DNA of 64,000 bases from Cognaticolwellia mytili. GTDB taxonomy: Bacteria > Pseudomonadota > Gammaproteobacteria > Enterobacterales > Alteromonadaceae. The notes beneath the pieces were generated by a model that saw nothing but the letters and a program-made list of their open reading frames with translations, was not told where the DNA came from and did not search any database. The position numbers and the translations under genes were made by a program. This document shows, in pieces, positions 9,994-19,561 of this stretch. The stretch lies in NCBI RefSeq assembly GCF_002104475.1, contig NZ_NBOF01000005.1, positions 372,001-436,000 on the forward strand, read 5' to 3'. Position 1 is the stretch's first letter, and every line of letters starts with the position of its first letter.

Positions 9994-12330
9994 ATGATGC
10001 CAATTGCTGAGCAAATTGCCAAAGAACTTGATGTAAAAACTAGCCAAATAAATACTGCGATAAATTTGTTAGATGAAGGGGCGACCGTACCTTTTATTGC
10101 TCGTTATAGAAAGGAAGTAACTCAAGGACTTGACGATAACCATTTGCGCCACTTAGCTCAGCGTTTGGTTTATTTAAGAGATCTAGCAGCACGTAGAAAA
10201 GTAATAATTGCCAATATTGAGCAGCAAGGTAAATTAACACCCGCTTTAGCTAGCGAGCTAAACAATGCTGACAATAAAACTCGCCTTGAAGATTTATATT
10301 TACCGTTTAAACCGAAGCGAAAAACCAAAGGTCAAATAGCGATTACTGCGGGCTTAGAGCCATTAGCTAATAAAATTTATAATAATTGGCAGTTAAACCC
10401 AGAAAATGAAGCGAAAGCGTTTATCAATAAAGAGCATGGCTTCATTGACGAAAAGTCAGTACTAGAAGGCGCACATTTCATTCTAGTTGAACGTTTTGCC
10501 GAAGACGCGAATTTAATACAAAAGTTACGTCGTCATTTACTTAAGCAAGCGCATTTGTGTAGTAAGTTGGTTAAAGGTAAAGCGGGTGAAGCTGCAAAAT
10601 ATAGAGACTATTTCGAGCATTCTGAATTATTAAGAAATGTGCCTTCACATCGTATGTTAGCAATGCTGCGTGGTCGCAATGATAGCTTACTAACATTACG
10701 CATTGATGTTGACCCAGGGCAAGAAGGTGCTTTTTCTAGTGCTCAACAATTAATTACTGAACATTTCAATTTGCGCTTAACCGGACAGGCCGCAGCGGCC
10801 TTTTTAACTAAAGTAGTAAGCTCTACTTGGAAGTTAAAACTCAGCCAAAGTTTAGAAACAGAATTACTGGGTACTTTACGCGAACAAGCGGAAGTGGAAG
10901 CAATAAAAGTATTTTCTCGTAATTTGAATGATTTACTCATGGCTGCACCTGCAGGACCAAAAGTCACATTAGGTTTAGATCCTGGCATGCGAACCGGTTG
11001 TAAGCTCGCCATTGTTGATGCGACAGGAAAATTATTACAAACCGCGACTATATTTCCACACGCACCACAAAACCATTGGGATAAATCAGTTCGTACTTTG
11101 GTGAATTTATGCCAACAACATAAAGTAGAGCTTATTGCGATAGGGAATGGTACGGGCTCTCGTGAGAGCGATAAATTGGTTGCCGAAGTTATCACTAGCA
11201 TTGAAAACAGCAAGCTAACCAAGGTAATGGTAAGTGAAGCTGGCGCTTCAGTATATTCAGCGTCAGAGTTAGCAGCAAATGAATTTCCTAATCTTGATGT
11301 TTCCATTCGTGGTGCGGTGTCTATTGCTCGACGCTTGCAAGATCCATTAGCAGAGCTGGTAAAAATTGACCCTAAAGCCATTGGTGTTGGGCAATATCAG
11401 CATGATGTTAGCCAAAGCCAATTGAGCCAAACTTTAGATGATGTTATTGAAGATTGTGTAAACAAAGTTGGCGTTGATTTAAATAGTGCTTCTGCACCTT
11501 TATTATCAAGAGTATCAGGTTTAAATAAAACCATGGCTAACAACGTGGTTAACTTTCGTAATGAAAATGGTCGCTTTAACAACCGTAACGAATTAAAGAA
11601 AGTGGCACGCTTAGGACCAAAAGCATTTGAACAAGCCGCAGGCTTTCTACGTATTACTAACGGTAATAATCCTATCGATTGTTCTGGTGTTCATCCAGAA
11701 ACTTACCCAGTAGTAGAGCAAATTTTAAAACAGAGTGAAAACAGCATTACTGAGCTCATTGGCAACAAAGCTGCACTTGAGAAAATTAATATTGCAGCAT
11801 TAACTAACGATAAGTTTGGTGTCATCACCATTGAAGATATTGTTAGTGAACTGGAAAAGCCTGGTCGTGATCCTCGTCCTGAATTTAAAACAGCGACCTT
11901 TCAAGAAGGTGTAAATACAATCGCTGACTTAAAAGTAGGTATGATTTTAGAGGGCGTTATTTCTAATGTTGCTAATTTCGGTGCTTTTGTTGATGTCGGT
12001 GTTCATCAAGACGGCTTAGTGCATATTTCATCACTGACCAATAAATTTGTTAGTGATCCACATGAAGTAGTTAAAGCGGGTGAGGTCGTTAAAGTAAAAG
12101 TGACTGAAGTTGACCCACTGCGTAAACGCATTAGCCTAACCATGCGTTTAGATGAAGCTGCGCCGCAAGCTAAAAGCCAGCCGGCAGCAAAACCAACTAA
12201 AGCGTCGCATAACGACAACAAAAATAAGCACCAACATAAAAATCAAGCAAGAACACAAAAACCTAAAGTAGAAAATAATGCCGCAATGGGTAATGCCTTT
12301 GCAGACGCTTTTGCCAAGTTAAAAAAATAA
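9994..12330 (+). CDS. tex: Tex family RNA-binding transcription accessory protein
   Basis: A 778-residue Tex protein, the usual length. In order: the N-terminal Tex domain, a YqgF/RNase H-like domain from about residue 325 ([17 protein letters not shown]), helix-hairpin-helix motifs at about 490-560, and an S1 RNA-binding domain near 648-718 ([20 protein letters not shown]). A Lys/Gln/Asn-rich tail follows. Tex is related to eukaryotic Spt6 and affects transcription and stress tolerance; the precise role is unsettled. An AGGA ribosome site lies 10 bp before the first ATG. The gene is monocistronic, with its own terminator. Confidence 0.95.
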   Translation: MMPIAEQIAKELDVKTSQINTAINLLDEGATVPFIARYRKEVTQGLDDNHLRHLAQRLVYLRDLAARRKVIIANIEQQGKLTPALASELNNADNKTRLEDLYLPFKPKRKTKGQIAITAGLEPLANKIYNNWQLNPENEAKAFINKEHGFIDEKSVLEGAHFILVERFAEDANLIQKLRRHLLKQAHLCSKLVKGKAGEAAKYRDYFEHSELLRNVPSHRMLAMLRGRNDSLLTLRIDVDPGQEGAFSSAQQLITEHFNLRLTGQAAAAFLTKVVSSTWKLKLSQSLETELLGTLREQAEVEAIKVFSRNLNDLLMAAPAGPKVTLGLDPGMRTGCKLAIVDATGKLLQTATIFPHAPQNHWDKSVRTLVNLCQQHKVELIAIGNGTGSRESDKLVAEVITSIENSKLTKVMVSEAGASVYSASELAANEFPNLDVSIRGAVSIARRLQDPLAELVKIDPKAIGVGQYQHDVSQSQLSQTLDDVIEDCVNKVGVDLNSASAPLLSRVSGLNKTMANNVVNFRNENGRFNNRNELKKVARLGPKAFEQAAGFLRITNGNNPIDCSGVHPETYPVVEQILKQSENSITELIGNKAALEKINIAALTNDKFGVITIEDIVSELEKPGRDPRPEFKTATFQEGVNTIADLKVGMILEGVISNVANFGAFVDVGVHQDGLVHISSLTNKFVSDPHEVVKAGEVVKVKVTEVDPLRKRISLTMRLDEAAPQAKSQPAAKPTKASHNDNKNKHQHKNQARTQKPKVENNAAMGNAFADAFAKLKK

Positions 12331-12361
12331 TCGATTAAGATAAAATTTGTCTAGATTAATT

Positions 12362-12388
12362 AAAAGCCGCTAGTTAGCGGCTTTTTTA
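12362..12388 (+). terminator. Terminator of tex
   Basis: A perfect stem AAAAGCCGCT / AGCGGCTTTT with loop AGTT, followed by a T-run, lies about 30 bp past the tex stop. Confidence 0.9.
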
Positions 12389-12511
12389 ATGGTGATTAAT
12401 GATACTTATCAAAAAAGTGGCAAACCATGCTATCTAAAGCTTGCACTTTTAGGCTCGCTCGCTACCATAGCCGCCTTTAAAACACCTTAGTTTATTCTCG
12501 TTCGGAATTCC

Positions 12512-13126
12512 ATGGAACTCAGTAGTTACTCGCTTTATTTTAGTATTTCACTTCTTGCTTCAATCAGTATCGGTCCATCAGTCATATTGGCAGCAAGTAA
12601 TGGCATAAACTTTGGTCGTAAAAAAGCATTAGCAGGCGTTTTGGGCCACGTTAGTGCGGTAATGATTTTAGCGCTGATTTCAGCATCTGGCTTAGGCATT
12701 ATTTTAATGGCATCAGATCTCGCATTTACCCTAATAAAATATGCTGGCGCGGGCTATTTAGTCTATATCGGTATTGCGATTTGGCGTAGCAAAGGCAAGT
12801 GGGCATTCGCAGATAAAAACACGCAAACGCCAGCTAAACGAGCTCTATTTAAGCAAAGCTTTTTATTAGGGTTGAGCAACCCAAAAGCATTAGTATTTTT
12901 CTCAGCACTTTTCCCTCAGTTCATACAGCCAGCACAGCCAATATTGCCGCAATTTTTACTACTTGCTGGTACAAGTTTATGTAATGCTTTTGTTTTTACA
13001 TCTGTTTACGTTGTTGTTGCCTTTCGATTTCGCCAATACTTTTTATCTGCTATTGGTCAACGTTGGGTAGGTAAAACAACCGGTGGCATTTTTATCGGTT
13101 TCGCTGCTGCGCTTGTTACAGGTTAA
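12512..13126 (+). CDS. LysE/RhtB family amino-acid exporter
   Basis: A 204-residue inner-membrane protein of standard family length with about six hydrophobic helices. The early segment with SIGPSVILAASNGINFGRKK and the central QSFLLGLSNPKALVFFSALFP are typical of LysE/RhtB translocators, which export amino acids such as homoserine, threonine or lysine. The particular substrate cannot be predicted. No strong ribosome site precedes the ATG. It faces the porin gene, and the hairpin in between suits the porin rather than this gene. Confidence 0.85.
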   Translation: MELSSYSLYFSISLLASISIGPSVILAASNGINFGRKKALAGVLGHVSAVMILALISASGLGIILMASDLAFTLIKYAGAGYLVYIGIAIWRSKGKWAFADKNTQTPAKRALFKQSFLLGLSNPKALVFFSALFPQFIQPAQPILPQFLLLAGTSLCNAFVFTSVYVVVAFRFRQYFLSAIGQRWVGKTTGGIFIGFAAALVTG

Positions 13127-13245
13127 TTACTGTGATTAAAAAATCATAATATCTGAAAGAATACCGAATATCGTCGTTCCATAATATTGGCATGACGGGA
13201 TTTATTAATGTCGTGAAGGGTTATGAACGGTCCGAATATAAAAAA

Positions 13246-13264
13246 GGGGAAGCTTTGCTTCCCC
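13246..13264 (-). terminator. Terminator of the porin gene
   Basis: A stem GGGGAAGC / GCTTCCCC with loop TTT is followed on the minus strand by a T-run (complement of the A-run just before 13246). Two smaller hairpins lie between it and the porin stop. Confidence 0.85.
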
Positions 13265-13345
13265 AAAACAACCTCGGTTGGGAGGTTAACTAACGCAAAC
13301 GTTAGCACTCATAATAAATTAATAGTATGAGCACATGACTACTGA

Positions 13346-14380
13346 CTAAAGCACATACTTAGCAGAAAATTGCACATAGTCAGAATCAGCATTTTGATCA
13401 GCTGATTCGAAGTTACCCACCTCAAAACCAAATGAAAGTTCTTTAGTATAATTTTTAAAAACATTCACTCCCCAATGCCTCCTATCAGCATCAGCAACTT
13501 CAGTAGTTGTCTTACCATAAAATGCCGTGCTGCGAATATCATCAGTCCAGAAGTGGCGGTAAGCAACAGAGTATGAAGTGGTTTCTTCAACTTCTTCACC
13601 AACTAAGTCACGTGCAGCAACAACACCAACGTAACGACCTGTTTCACCACCATGGAGCTGGAAGCGGAAGTCATCTTTGCCAAAAGTTTTAATTTTACCA
13701 GCAATACCATATCCAAATGCTGACTCAGAGTTGCCACCAACGGTATTTAATTGACGGGCTAAGCCTGCAACAGAAACATTACCCCAGTCACCTTTAAAGG
13801 TATATTTAGCAATTATATCAGGTACAGAGTCTTGGCTCGGATCACCTTTGTCAGACTCTGGGTTTTCTACTGCAACCTGAAAATTACCATGAGTATAGCG
13901 AATTTGACCTTGTCGGATAAATGCTGCAGCATTAAGCGCGCCAGCAAAATCTGCAGCTTCAGCTAAAGCGCTAGTATTAACAAAGGTTGACCAAGTTTGG
14001 CCAACGAGAATGTTTTTATATTTAATAAAAGCATGGCGCAGTCTTGGGTTTGAAGAGTTTGAAACTATTTCATTACCACCGCCACCATGAAAATCCATTT
14101 CAATAAAGCCAGTGATATCACCATGAACATATTTAGTATTAAAACGTGATTCAGTGGCACGAAAACTGAATTGAGAAATATCACCAACATTACCGGCACC
14201 GACCCAATAATCTTTGGTAATACTATTAATGTTGCCATCGACGTAACGTGTATCGAGTTTAATGTAACCACCAAAGGTAATGGTATCTTTATCGCTCAAT
14301 TTAATTTCATAACCTGCATTTGCACTGCCAGCAATAGCTAGAAGACCTGATGCTAATAAAAGCTTTTTCTTATTCAACAT
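13346..14380 (-). CDS. DcaP-like outer-membrane porin
   Basis: A 344-residue outer-membrane protein with signal peptide MLNKKKLLLASGLLAIAGSANA. The mature part is rich in alternating beta strands, opens with ITFGGYIKLDTRYVDG and ends with QFSAKYVL, the C-terminal aromatic/hydrophobic pattern of porins. It resembles DcaP-type trimeric porins, which in Acinetobacter admit small acids and peptides. The longest ORF begins at a TTG 14 codons upstream, but the internal ATG has a GGGGAAAG ribosome site and begins the signal peptide, so I start there. Substrate unknown. Confidence 0.85.
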   Translation of the reverse strand: MLNKKKLLLASGLLAIAGSANAGYEIKLSDKDTITFGGYIKLDTRYVDGNINSITKDYWVGAGNVGDISQFSFRATESRFNTKYVHGDITGFIEMDFHGGGGNEIVSNSSNPRLRHAFIKYKNILVGQTWSTFVNTSALAEAADFAGALNAAAFIRQGQIRYTHGNFQVAVENPESDKGDPSQDSVPDIIAKYTFKGDWGNVSVAGLARQLNTVGGNSESAFGYGIAGKIKTFGKDDFRFQLHGGETGRYVGVVAARDLVGEEVEETTSYSVAYRHFWTDDIRSTAFYGKTTTEVADADRRHWGVNVFKNYTKELSFGFEVGNFESADQNADSDYVQFSAKYVL

Positions 14381-14509
14381 TTTACTTTCCCCATTTGTTT
14401 TACCTAAGAGCAACAACTTCAATACTCTGACGGTGTTTTATCGTTTTAATTATTGTATTAACATTTTCGCTTATTATTGTTATTGCTGAAAATCACTCTT
14501 TTAAACTTA

Positions 14510-15010
14510 CTACGCTGCACAATGAATATTCATTGCTTGAGACTTTAATATTTGTCGACAAAGTTTCTTATTACTAATACCCGGTAATTCATCAACAAAT
14601 TTAATCACTTCTGGCTCAGAAAAATCGCCCAAACAACCGACTAGCTTTGCACTTATCGCTCGCGACAAAACTGATAAGTCTATCGCAGCACCATTGAGTT
14701 GGGCATAAACATATATACCATTACCTTTATGCTCATGAGGCACTCCAAAAACAACAACTTGCTTAACAGCAGCTATTTGTTCAATAAGTGTTTCGATAAC
14801 ATGATTTTCAATACGATAACCACCAACTTTATGAGTTGTTTTTTCTTGGCATACTAACCAAATGTAGTCTTGCACTATTTTATCTAATGCATTACTTTCA
14901 TTAGTGTTGTTCTCAAGAAAATAGACCCACTCACCAGTACATGACTGCAACCAAGATAATTGTGCTAACTGCCCATTACGGCTAGATTCAGGGTTTGGTA
15001 AATCGCTCAT
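14510..15010 (-). CDS. Stand-alone acetyl-CoA synthetase C-terminal-like domain
   Basis: A 166-residue protein matching only the C-terminal lid domain of acetyl-CoA synthetase (AMP-binding_C). YIWLVCQEKTTHKVGGYRIE aligns with the Acs segment YxWxTGRxDDVxNVSGHRL. VVVFGVPHEHKGNGIYVYAQL aligns with VVGIPHxxKGQAIYAYVTL, and ELPGISNKKLCRQILK with LPKTRSGKIMRRILR. The hinge motif GRxDD is replaced by CQEKT, and the large ATP/acyl-binding domain is absent. It therefore cannot be a normal ligase. The ATG at 15010 has a good GAGAGAG ribosome site and the frame is intact, so it looks expressed rather than a decayed fragment. It lies upstream of the porin on the same strand. Confidence 0.7.
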   Translation of the reverse strand: MSDLPNPESSRNGQLAQLSWLQSCTGEWVYFLENNTNESNALDKIVQDYIWLVCQEKTTHKVGGYRIENHVIETLIEQIAAVKQVVVFGVPHEHKGNGIYVYAQLNGAAIDLSVLSRAISAKLVGCLGDFSEPEVIKFVDELPGISNKKLCRQILKSQAMNIHCAA

Positions 15011-15296
15011 CACTCTCTCTATTAAATTCAATTGTTCAAAAAAAATGCAAAACTTTTTATTATGCTGTTAACACTAGAGAGTAAGCGCCAATTTTAAAAT
15101 TAGACCTAAGTCTACATTGAATAAAAAACTGTCTAGACTTTAGTCTATAAAAGTTATAAATCAGCTTATTAACAAGCATGTTGCCGTTAGTCATCATGGT
15201 GGCTTATCAACTTGTCGATAAATACAGCCGTGAATATGGTAGAAGTGTTAGAATGCTGACAATCGAATTTTCATCATGGCTAAAGAAAGGTTATTC

Positions 15297-17597
15297 ATGG
15301 CTTCTAAAGTAAAATATTTATCGTTAACTGTTGTTTTGGTTTGTTTAGTCAACATAGCTTTTAGTGCTAATGCACAAACACTTAATGTTGAAAAGTATGA
15401 AAAAGCTGAGCAGAAACTAGTTAAATTCACAGATAAGCTCATTACTGGCAACGTTGATTATCCAAGTTGGAGCAACAGCGATCAGTTGCTATATCGTAGC
15501 CACACAGAACAAGGTGAACAGTTCTTCATTTTAGATGCTAAAACCAAGCAAAAGAAATTGGCGTTCGATCATCAAAAACTTGCTACAGCGCTAGCTCGCA
15601 TTACCGAAAAAGAAGTTAACCAAGAAAAACTGCCATTCAAAAGCTTTGAAATTGTTAGTAAAAATAAAATTTCGTTGAAAGTTAAAGGTAAGGCTTATCA
15701 ATGTAATATTGAAAGTTACCTGTGTAAATTAACGAAAAACGTCGCGAAGAAAAACGAGTTAGTTGCACCTAATGGCGATCAAGCTGTTTTTATCCGTGAA
15801 AATAATTTATGGCTACGTAATATTAATGATAATAGCGAAAAACAGTTAACCACTGACGGCATTGAAAACTTTGGTTATGCGACGAATAATGCTGGCTGGG
15901 TGCGTGGTAAAAAACCAGTGGTAAAATGGTCTCCAGACTCTAAAAAGTTAACTACGTTTAAACATGATGGCCGTAACGTTGGCGAAATGGGTATAGTATC
16001 CACCGCAGTAGGTCACCCTAAAATTGATGTTTGGAAATACCCATTACCGGGCGATGAAAACATCTTCAAAATTCACCGTGTCGTTATTGATGTTGAGCAA
16101 GCGAAAGTTACACCATTAACTATGCCTGCTGATGATCACCGTTCAACCATTACCGATCACGTTGCTGGCCGCGATGGTAGCTTACTTGATGTTGATTGGT
16201 CAGCTGATAGCAGTCACTTTGCCTTTGTTTCATCAACACGTGATCACAAAACCGCGACATTAAAAATGGCGGATGCCACTACCGGTAAAGTACGCACTAT
16301 TTTAAGCGAAGTTGAAGAAAGCTTTTTCGAATCAGGTGTAAGTGGTATTAGTTGGAAATATCTTGATAAAAGTAACGAAATCATTTGGTTTTCACAGCGT
16401 TCTGATTGGGGGCATTTATACCTAGTTGATGCGACGACAGGAAAAATTAAAAACCAAATTACTCAAGGTGATTGGACGGTTTTAGAGTTACTCGATATTA
16501 ACCAAGATACTGGCAAGCTTATATTCACTGGCGCCGGCAAAGAGGGTGGTGATCCATACTTCCACTATCTTTATAGCATTAATAAAGATAGTTCGAACTT
16601 AACTCTGCTAACACCAGAGAAAAAACATCACCGCATTACGTTAAGTAAAGATGCTGAATACTTTTTAGACCGCGTATCAACACCAAACCAAGCTGAATCT
16701 AGCTTTATTCGCAGTACCAGTAGCAAGTCTGGTTTTGTTGTAGAACAAATGGACATTAGCAAACTTACAGCAACAGGCTGGCAGGCTCCTACGCCATTTA
16801 TCGTGAAAGATCGTAACGGTGAACACGACATTCATGGCTTAATGTATAAGCCTAGCGATTTTGACGCCAGCAAGTCATACCCTGTAGTTAACTACTTATA
16901 CCCAGGTCCACAGGTGGGTAGTATTCGTGGCCGTCATTTTAGAACCGCTCGTGGTGACAACCAAGCCATTGCAGAATTGGGTTTTATTGTTATTGAAATT
17001 GATGCGCTAGGCACACCAGGCCGTTCAAAAAGTTTCCATGAGTTTTATTATCAAAATATGGGCGACAGCGGTATTCCTGACCAAGTTGCAGCAATTAAAC
17101 AATTAGCTAAGCAACACAGTTGGATTGATAGTTCAAAAGTCGGAATTTGGGGACATTCAGGTGGTGGCTTTGCCTCAACGCGTGCCTTGTTAACGTATCC
17201 TGACTTTTACTCTGTAGCTGTTTCTCAAGCCGGTAATCACGACAACAGAAACTATGCTGATGAGTGGGGTGAAAAATACCACGGTGTATTAGTGAAAAAT
17301 GAAGATGGCACTACAAATTATGATAGCCAAGCGAATCAGTTAATTGTCGATAACTTAAAAGGTAAGTTATTAATCGCACACGGAACAACTGATACTAACG
17401 TACCGCCATACAACACTTTAGTAGTGGTAGAAGCGTTAATTGAGGCGAATAAAGACTTTGACATGCTGATGCTACCTAATCGTGGTCATGGCTTCGCACG
17501 TGAAGCTTACATGATGCGTAAACGTTGGGATTACTTTGTTCAGCATTTAATGGCTGTTACACCACCTAAAGAGTTTACCTTCAGCAAAGCTAAGTAG
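15297..17597 (+). CDS. Secreted S9 family peptidase (dipeptidyl peptidase IV-like)
   Basis: A 766-residue exported serine peptidase. A signal peptide ends near SANAQ. The N-terminal part is a DPP IV-type beta-propeller. The C-terminal alpha/beta-hydrolase has the triad Ser621 (GHSGGG), Asp699 (HGTTDTNVPP) and His731 (NRGHGF). The S9B family removes Xaa-Pro or Xaa-Ala dipeptides from peptide N-termini, which suits a protein-degrading marine bacterium. The longest ORF starts 7 codons earlier, but the ATG at 15297 has AAAGG six bases upstream and directly precedes the signal peptide. The gene stands alone, with a terminator downstream. Confidence 0.93.
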   Translation: MASKVKYLSLTVVLVCLVNIAFSANAQTLNVEKYEKAEQKLVKFTDKLITGNVDYPSWSNSDQLLYRSHTEQGEQFFILDAKTKQKKLAFDHQKLATALARITEKEVNQEKLPFKSFEIVSKNKISLKVKGKAYQCNIESYLCKLTKNVAKKNELVAPNGDQAVFIRENNLWLRNINDNSEKQLTTDGIENFGYATNNAGWVRGKKPVVKWSPDSKKLTTFKHDGRNVGEMGIVSTAVGHPKIDVWKYPLPGDENIFKIHRVVIDVEQAKVTPLTMPADDHRSTITDHVAGRDGSLLDVDWSADSSHFAFVSSTRDHKTATLKMADATTGKVRTILSEVEESFFESGVSGISWKYLDKSNEIIWFSQRSDWGHLYLVDATTGKIKNQITQGDWTVLELLDINQDTGKLIFTGAGKEGGDPYFHYLYSINKDSSNLTLLTPEKKHHRITLSKDAEYFLDRVSTPNQAESSFIRSTSSKSGFVVEQMDISKLTATGWQAPTPFIVKDRNGEHDIHGLMYKPSDFDASKSYPVVNYLYPGPQVGSIRGRHFRTARGDNQAIAELGFIVIEIDALGTPGRSKSFHEFYYQNMGDSGIPDQVAAIKQLAKQHSWIDSSKVGIWGHSGGGFASTRALLTYPDFYSVAVSQAGNHDNRNYADEWGEKYHGVLVKNEDGTTNYDSQANQLIVDNLKGKLLIAHGTTDTNVPPYNTLVVVEALIEANKDFDMLMLPNRGHGFAREAYMMRKRWDYFVQHLMAVTPPKEFTFSKAK

Positions 17598-17635
17598 TTA
17601 TTTCGTTTAAAATTAATTAGCAGCAAGTAATATGT

Positions 17636-17668
17636 AAAAAGCCAGTATGTAAAAATACTGGCTTTTTT
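17636..17668. terminator. Bidirectional terminator between S9 peptidase and SDR
   Basis: A stem GCCAGTAT / ATACTGGC with an A-run before it and a T-run after it can serve the converging peptidase and SDR genes. Confidence 0.9.
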
Positions 17669-17722
17669 GGTGATCGGCAATTAACGGGTTTTATGCGTCT
17701 AAATCATCATTGCTGCGATAAC

Positions 17723-18538
17723 TTAAAGACCAAAAGTCTCTTTCACTTTCACTTCAAAGCTTTCATCACTGAGTTCTTTTCTCATTGGCATAAAGCTTGT
17801 TGCTTCAACACCAACAGGAATGGCAATTTTTGACTTTTCATCTTCAATAATGGCTTTTACCGCATCAGCAATCGGTTGTGGGCTTGGACCTTCATTAATA
17901 GCTTTAGCAACAACAGGTACAAAGTGAGCAACTAATGCACTATAAGGAGAATCTTCTTGCGTTGTTGCAGCGTTAACCATTAAGCCATTTTTAGCAAAAT
18001 TAGTACCAAAAAAGCCTGACTGAATAGAATGAACACGAACATCATACGGCGCCATTTCAAAGCGAATAGAATCAACAAAACCTTCTACGGCGTACTTACT
18101 GGCATTATAGTGAGAAAGCAACGGTAAGCCCATTTTGCCAAGGAAAGAGCTAATGTTAATAATGACACCTGATTTTGCGGCACGCATGTAAGGTAAAACA
18201 CTACGAGTCATTTTCATTAAACCGAAAACATTAACATCAAACTGCTGAAAAATTTCTTCATCAGTTGCATCTTCTGCTGTTGCAATTAAACCAAAACCAG
18301 CATTGTTGACTAGTACATCAATTTTACCTTCTTGAGCAATAATGTGCTCAACGGCAGCATTCATACTCTCGCTGTCGGTAACATCAAGATAGATGTTATT
18401 TACGCCTTTAATACTAGGCGCTGCTAATGTTTTACTTCTTGTGCCAGCATAAACGGTATAGCCATTATCATTTAGAAAACCTGCGGTAATTTTGCCCATT
18501 CCTGAACTTGCACCAGTAATTAATACGACCTTATTCAT
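17723..18538 (-). CDS. SDR family oxidoreductase (first paralogue)
   Basis: A 271-residue classical short-chain dehydrogenase. The cofactor motif TGASSGMG is at residues 8-15, NNAGFG near 79-84 and the catalytic Tyr144-x3-Lys148 in YNASK. It uses NAD(P)H and acts in the cytoplasm; the substrate is unknown. It is a clear paralogue of the SDR at 19554-20375, sharing the same tail pattern FxPMRKELSDExFExxVxE. An AraC-type regulator lies between the two on the same strand, about 100 bp upstream of this gene, so it may have its own promoter. Confidence 0.9.
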   Translation of the reverse strand: MNKVVLITGASSGMGKITAGFLNDNGYTVYAGTRSKTLAAPSIKGVNNIYLDVTDSESMNAAVEHIIAQEGKIDVLVNNAGFGLIATAEDATDEEIFQQFDVNVFGLMKMTRSVLPYMRAAKSGVIINISSFLGKMGLPLLSHYNASKYAVEGFVDSIRFEMAPYDVRVHSIQSGFFGTNFAKNGLMVNAATTQEDSPYSALVAHFVPVVAKAINEGPSPQPIADAVKAIIEDEKSKIAIPVGVEATSFMPMRKELSDESFEVKVKETFGL

Positions 18539-18634
18539 GATATTTACCTCAAAGTTATTTCACTGAGGGTATTTTACGGTGCAGAATAAGAACTTTTAAT
18601 AGGCTTTTATCACTAACGGGATTTTAATCTGTCA

Positions 18635-19561
18635 CTAAAAGGAGTTTTTTAAATCTTTTGGATAAACGCCGTAGGTTTTAAAAAAAATAGCGCTAAAATG
18701 CCCTTGGTGTTTATAACCAACTTCATTGGCAACCGCCTGAACACTCATTAAGTGCTCTTTGAGCAATAGATTGGCTTTTTCTAAACGCAACTTTTGCATA
18801 TAACCATAGACTGTTGTTTTATGAACCTGTTTAAAATAGCGCTTTAATTTAAAGTCGTTTGTACCACATAGCCGAGCAAGCTCTTTTATCGATGGGGGAG
18901 TTTTATAACTCTTTAAAATAATGTTCTTCGCTTTGGAGGCAATAATGAGTTGTTCAATGGAATGCTCATCTTCATTGAGAATATCTAGCAATGAGAAGCG
19001 ATGAATTAAATACTCAATAGCACGATGCTCGCTGATAATACTGTTCATTTTATCACTATTTTTCGCATGAATAATTTTATCTATTAAATACAAACTCAGC
19101 GCATCTGTTGGGGCTTCATGTATTAGCTCTAAACTAATATCGGCTTGTATTTTTTGATATAAGAAATTTATTGGCTCTTCATCGTTGTGACTTAAATAGC
19201 GCTTAATAAAGAAATCAGCAATAAATAAGATAAATATTTCAGTATCTTTAGACGGCTCAATAACAATGTCAAAGTCTTGCCTTGAGCTAGCAAACAAATA
19301 GGTATTGTTTTCTTTTAACCTTGTTTTTGATGAGGTTAACTTGTCATTAATCTGACATTTTCCACGAGTAACTGAAACAATAAAATTCATCCTGTCGATA
19401 TTTTTCAAGCTAGTAATTTTTTCTTCATTTAGCTTAAGTGTGATATCAAAGAACACTAGACCATTCGAGACATCAACTCTAATAACATGTTGTTCTTTAT
19501 GTTTAAAATGCTCCAATACTTGAAAGCACTTCTCTGCAGCGTTGAAAAAGAAGCTATCCAT
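18635..19561 (-). CDS. AraC family transcriptional regulator
   Basis: A 308-residue regulator. The C-terminal 100 residues hold the two AraC helix-turn-helix motifs (SIKELARLCGTNDFKLKRYF and SVQAVANEVGYKHQGHFSAI), ending with the family signature FFKTYGVYPKDLK. The N-terminal 200 residues should sense a ligand but show no domain I can name. Its ATG overlaps the last 8 bases of the upstream SDR gene (ATGGATAG), implying translational coupling. The neighbours on both sides are SDR paralogues, which are the obvious candidate targets. Confidence 0.9.
   Translation of the reverse strand: MDSFFFNAAEKCFQVLEHFKHKEQHVIRVDVSNGLVFFDITLKLNEEKITSLKNIDRMNFIVSVTRGKCQINDKLTSSKTRLKENNTYLFASSRQDFDIVIEPSKDTEIFILFIADFFIKRYLSHNDEEPINFLYQKIQADISLELIHEAPTDALSLYLIDKIIHAKNSDKMNSIISEHRAIEYLIHRFSLLDILNEDEHSIEQLIIASKAKNIILKSYKTPPSIKELARLCGTNDFKLKRYFKQVHKTTVYGYMQKLRLEKANLLLKEHLMSVQAVANEVGYKHQGHFSAIFFKTYGVYPKDLKNSF

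Noticed and set aside
10743-11381. 212-codon minus-strand ORF inside tex
   Set aside because: It is antisense to a conserved part of Tex, with a composition expected from a shadow frame.
13127-13345. Terminator for the LysE gene
   Set aside because: The strong hairpin at 13246-13264 has its T-run only on the minus strand, so it suits the porin gene and not LysE.
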